From contig JAISGE010000133.1 in NCBI GenBank assembly GCA_031263265.1, positions 1 to 15,433 of the forward strand: a stretch of DNA of 15,433 bases, read 5' to 3'. The notes under the pieces are model-generated. The model searched no databases. It worked only from the letters and a program-made list of their open reading frames with translations, and had not been told where the DNA came from. The translations under genes and the position numbers were made by a program. Shown here one piece after another: positions 14,095 to 15,433 of this stretch. How positions within the stretch are numbered: the first letter of the stretch is position 1; each line of letters starts with the position of its first letter. The DNA is from Treponema sp. (lineage in GTDB: Bacteria > Spirochaetota > Spirochaetia > Treponematales > Breznakiellaceae).

Positions 14095-15433
14095 GGCAAT
14101 ACCCCGCCGGCTTGGGCAAACAGGGCCTGGCCGAGCTTCCAGTTATCCCCGGCGCCCATCGTAATAAACAGATCCCCGGGGCGGAGCAGTTTATGGAGCA
14201 GATCTACCGCATCCAGCGGCTCCGCCACATAGTACACCCCATCTTGATGGGCCTTGGTTTTGGCAAAGAGGGTTTCCCCACTTATCCCGCATAAAGAAGA
14301 TTCCCGTGCAGAAGCATAAATCTTATGGAGTACCGTTATATCCGCGTTTTCAAAACAACAGGAAAACCTATCAAGCAGGGAAGCGGTTCGGGTATAGGTA
14401 TGGGACATGAAGCTCAAGACCAGCCGGCGCTGGGGATAAAACTCCTTGAGTCCTGCTAACGTTGAACGTATCGCGGTGGGGTGATGGCCATAATCATCCA
14501 TAAAGAGGATCCCCCCTGCTTCACCTAAGATTTCTGAGCGGCGCTTACTGCCGGTAAAGCTTGCCAGACTCTGGCGTGCCCCATCCCACTGGGCCTGTTG
14601 CCATCCCCCGGGCGTTTCGGTCTTTACCAAAGCATCGGTCAAGGCTAAGGCCCCAACTGCATTCAGGGCGCTATGCCGTCCGGGAATCCTAATGGATACA
14701 GGATCAGGAAAACCTGCCACGACTATCAGGGCCTGTTCCTCCCCAAGCGTGTATGATTGGATACGGAACGGTCCCTGCGCCGTAAACCCATAAGGAATGA
14801 AGCGCTTGGGTTCCCCGTGGGCTTCCTCTTCAAGGATCTTTGCCACCTCTGAGGCTCCAGGATCATCTGCACAATAGATGAACTCCCCTTCACCGGGCAG
14901 TTTTCGGCCATACTCCAGAAAAGCATCCCGGATTGACTCGTAGGTAGGATAATAATCCTGATGATCCAGTTCAACACTGGTCAACACCATACGCCGGGGA
15001 TGAAAGGCAAGGAAATGCCGGCGATATTCACAGGTCTCTGCTACCAAGTACTTGTTTCCCAGGCTAAGGGTGGAACGCCCCCCAAAAGCAGCCACCCCAC
15101 TTCCTGCGAGGATTTGCGCGGGCAAGCCCGCACCCTGGATCAAGGCTCCGGCCATAGCAGTGGTCGTGGTCTTCCCATGAACCCCGGCAATCCCTGAGGC
15201 ATCAAAACCCGCGGAATAGGCCCCCAGAGCATCGGTATACTTGAGCACCGGAAGTCCCCGGGCTAGGGCTTCGGCGAGTTCCGGGTTGGTTTCCGGGGAA
15301 TAGGCTGCAGAATAAATGACCAGGTCGGTATCCGGGGGCAGATGACGGGGATCAAACGATTCACGGTAGGGAATTCCCAGGGTTTTAAGGATCTGATCCG
15401 TATAGAAGACTTCTGCCCGGTCGGATCCTGAAA
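14091..15433 (-). CDS. murC: UDP-N-acetylmuramate-alanine ligase MurC (N-terminus cut by window edge)
   Basis: MurC adds L-alanine to UDP-N-acetylmuramate, using ATP, in cytoplasmic peptidoglycan precursor synthesis. The frame stays open to the window end through SGSDRAEVF, a motif near residue 35 in the family, so the GTG at 15248 is internal and about 35 residues are missing. Visible features are the ATP loop GVHGKTTTTAM, VAETCEYRRHFLAFHPRRMV (a variant of the Mur acidic motif, like the clostridial form), SVELDHQDYYPT, GRHSALNAVGAL, and DDYGHHPTAIRSTLAGLKEF with SHTYTRTASLL. MurC rather than MurD/E/F is indicated by the Gly-Val-His-Gly-Lys loop and the Asp-Asp-Tyr-Gly-His-His-Pro motif; the recycling ligase Mpl is a less likely alternative. 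First gene visible of the long downstream cluster. Confidence 0.93.
   Translation of the reverse strand, partial: SGSDRAEVFYTDQILKTLGIPYRESFDPRHLPPDTDLVIYSAAYSPETNPELAEALARGLPVLKYTDALGAYSAGFDASGIAGVHGKTTTTAMAGALIQGAGLPAQILAGSGVAAFGGRSTLSLGNKYLVAETCEYRRHFLAFHPRRMVLTSVELDHQDYYPTYESIRDAFLEYGRKLPGEGEFIYCADDPGASEVAKILEEEAHGEPKRFIPYGFTAQGPFRIQSYTLGEEQALIVVAGFPDPVSIRIPGRHSALNAVGALALTDALVKTETPGGWQQAQWDGARQSLASFTGSKRRSEILGEAGGILFMDDYGHHPTAIRSTLAGLKEFYPQRRLVLSFMSHTYTRTASLLDRFSCCFENADITVLHKIYASARESSLCGISGETLFAKTKAHQDGVYYVAEPLDAVDLLHKLLRPGDLFITMGAGDNWKLGQALFAQAGGVLP

Overview
The window reads as a spirochaete chromosome segment, most likely Treponema, possibly a higher-GC gut type. The evidence is the gene content and order (murC-yicC-DUF58-bat genes-smr), a PstS N-terminus ending in an Ala-Gly-Gly-Ser-Lys-Asp stretch after the signal peptide, and strong purine-rich ribosome sites. 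The genus is an inference; no ribosomal RNA or other marker is present.

Layout. (1) 1-1223 is a mosaic: the tail of a plus-strand ParB-like-domain gene, then an AT-rich minus-strand gene for a small exported protein (404-922). That gene lies between two related 71-72 bp structured repeats (307-377 and 1126-1197) that resemble integron attC sites. (2) 1224-5654 is a complete phosphate operon on the minus strand, pstS-pstC-pstA-pstB-phoU. A row of 11-bp direct repeats upstream of pstS looks like a Pho box. (3) 5745-6592 holds a near-palindrome matching one end of the first repeat and a second AT-rich orphan gene (5954-6451) with its own consensus sigma-70 promoter. (4) 6593-15433 is a tightly packed minus-strand cluster. 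It runs murC (N-terminus outside the window), yicC, a DUF58 protein, an exported membrane protein, two von Willebrand A proteins (BatA, BatB), a TPR lipoprotein (BatC-like), a BatD-like protein with a BatE-like tail, and an Smr-domain protein. Start and stop codons mostly overlap by four bases or lie within about 35 bases, so this is probably one transcript.

How the genes work together. The Pst proteins import phosphate (PstS binds, PstC/PstA form the channel, PstB is the ATPase) and PhoU links transport to signalling. The Bat cluster encodes an envelope complex of VWA proteins that normally partners a MoxR AAA+ ATPase. No moxR is visible here; peptidoglycan (murC) and RNA (yicC) genes sit in front instead.

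The least ordinary part is the pair of AT-rich single genes bordering the phosphate operon on both sides, each next to attC-like sequence. This suggests cassette-like acquisition, but it is not proven. No rRNA, tRNA, CRISPR array or insertion sequence was recognised.
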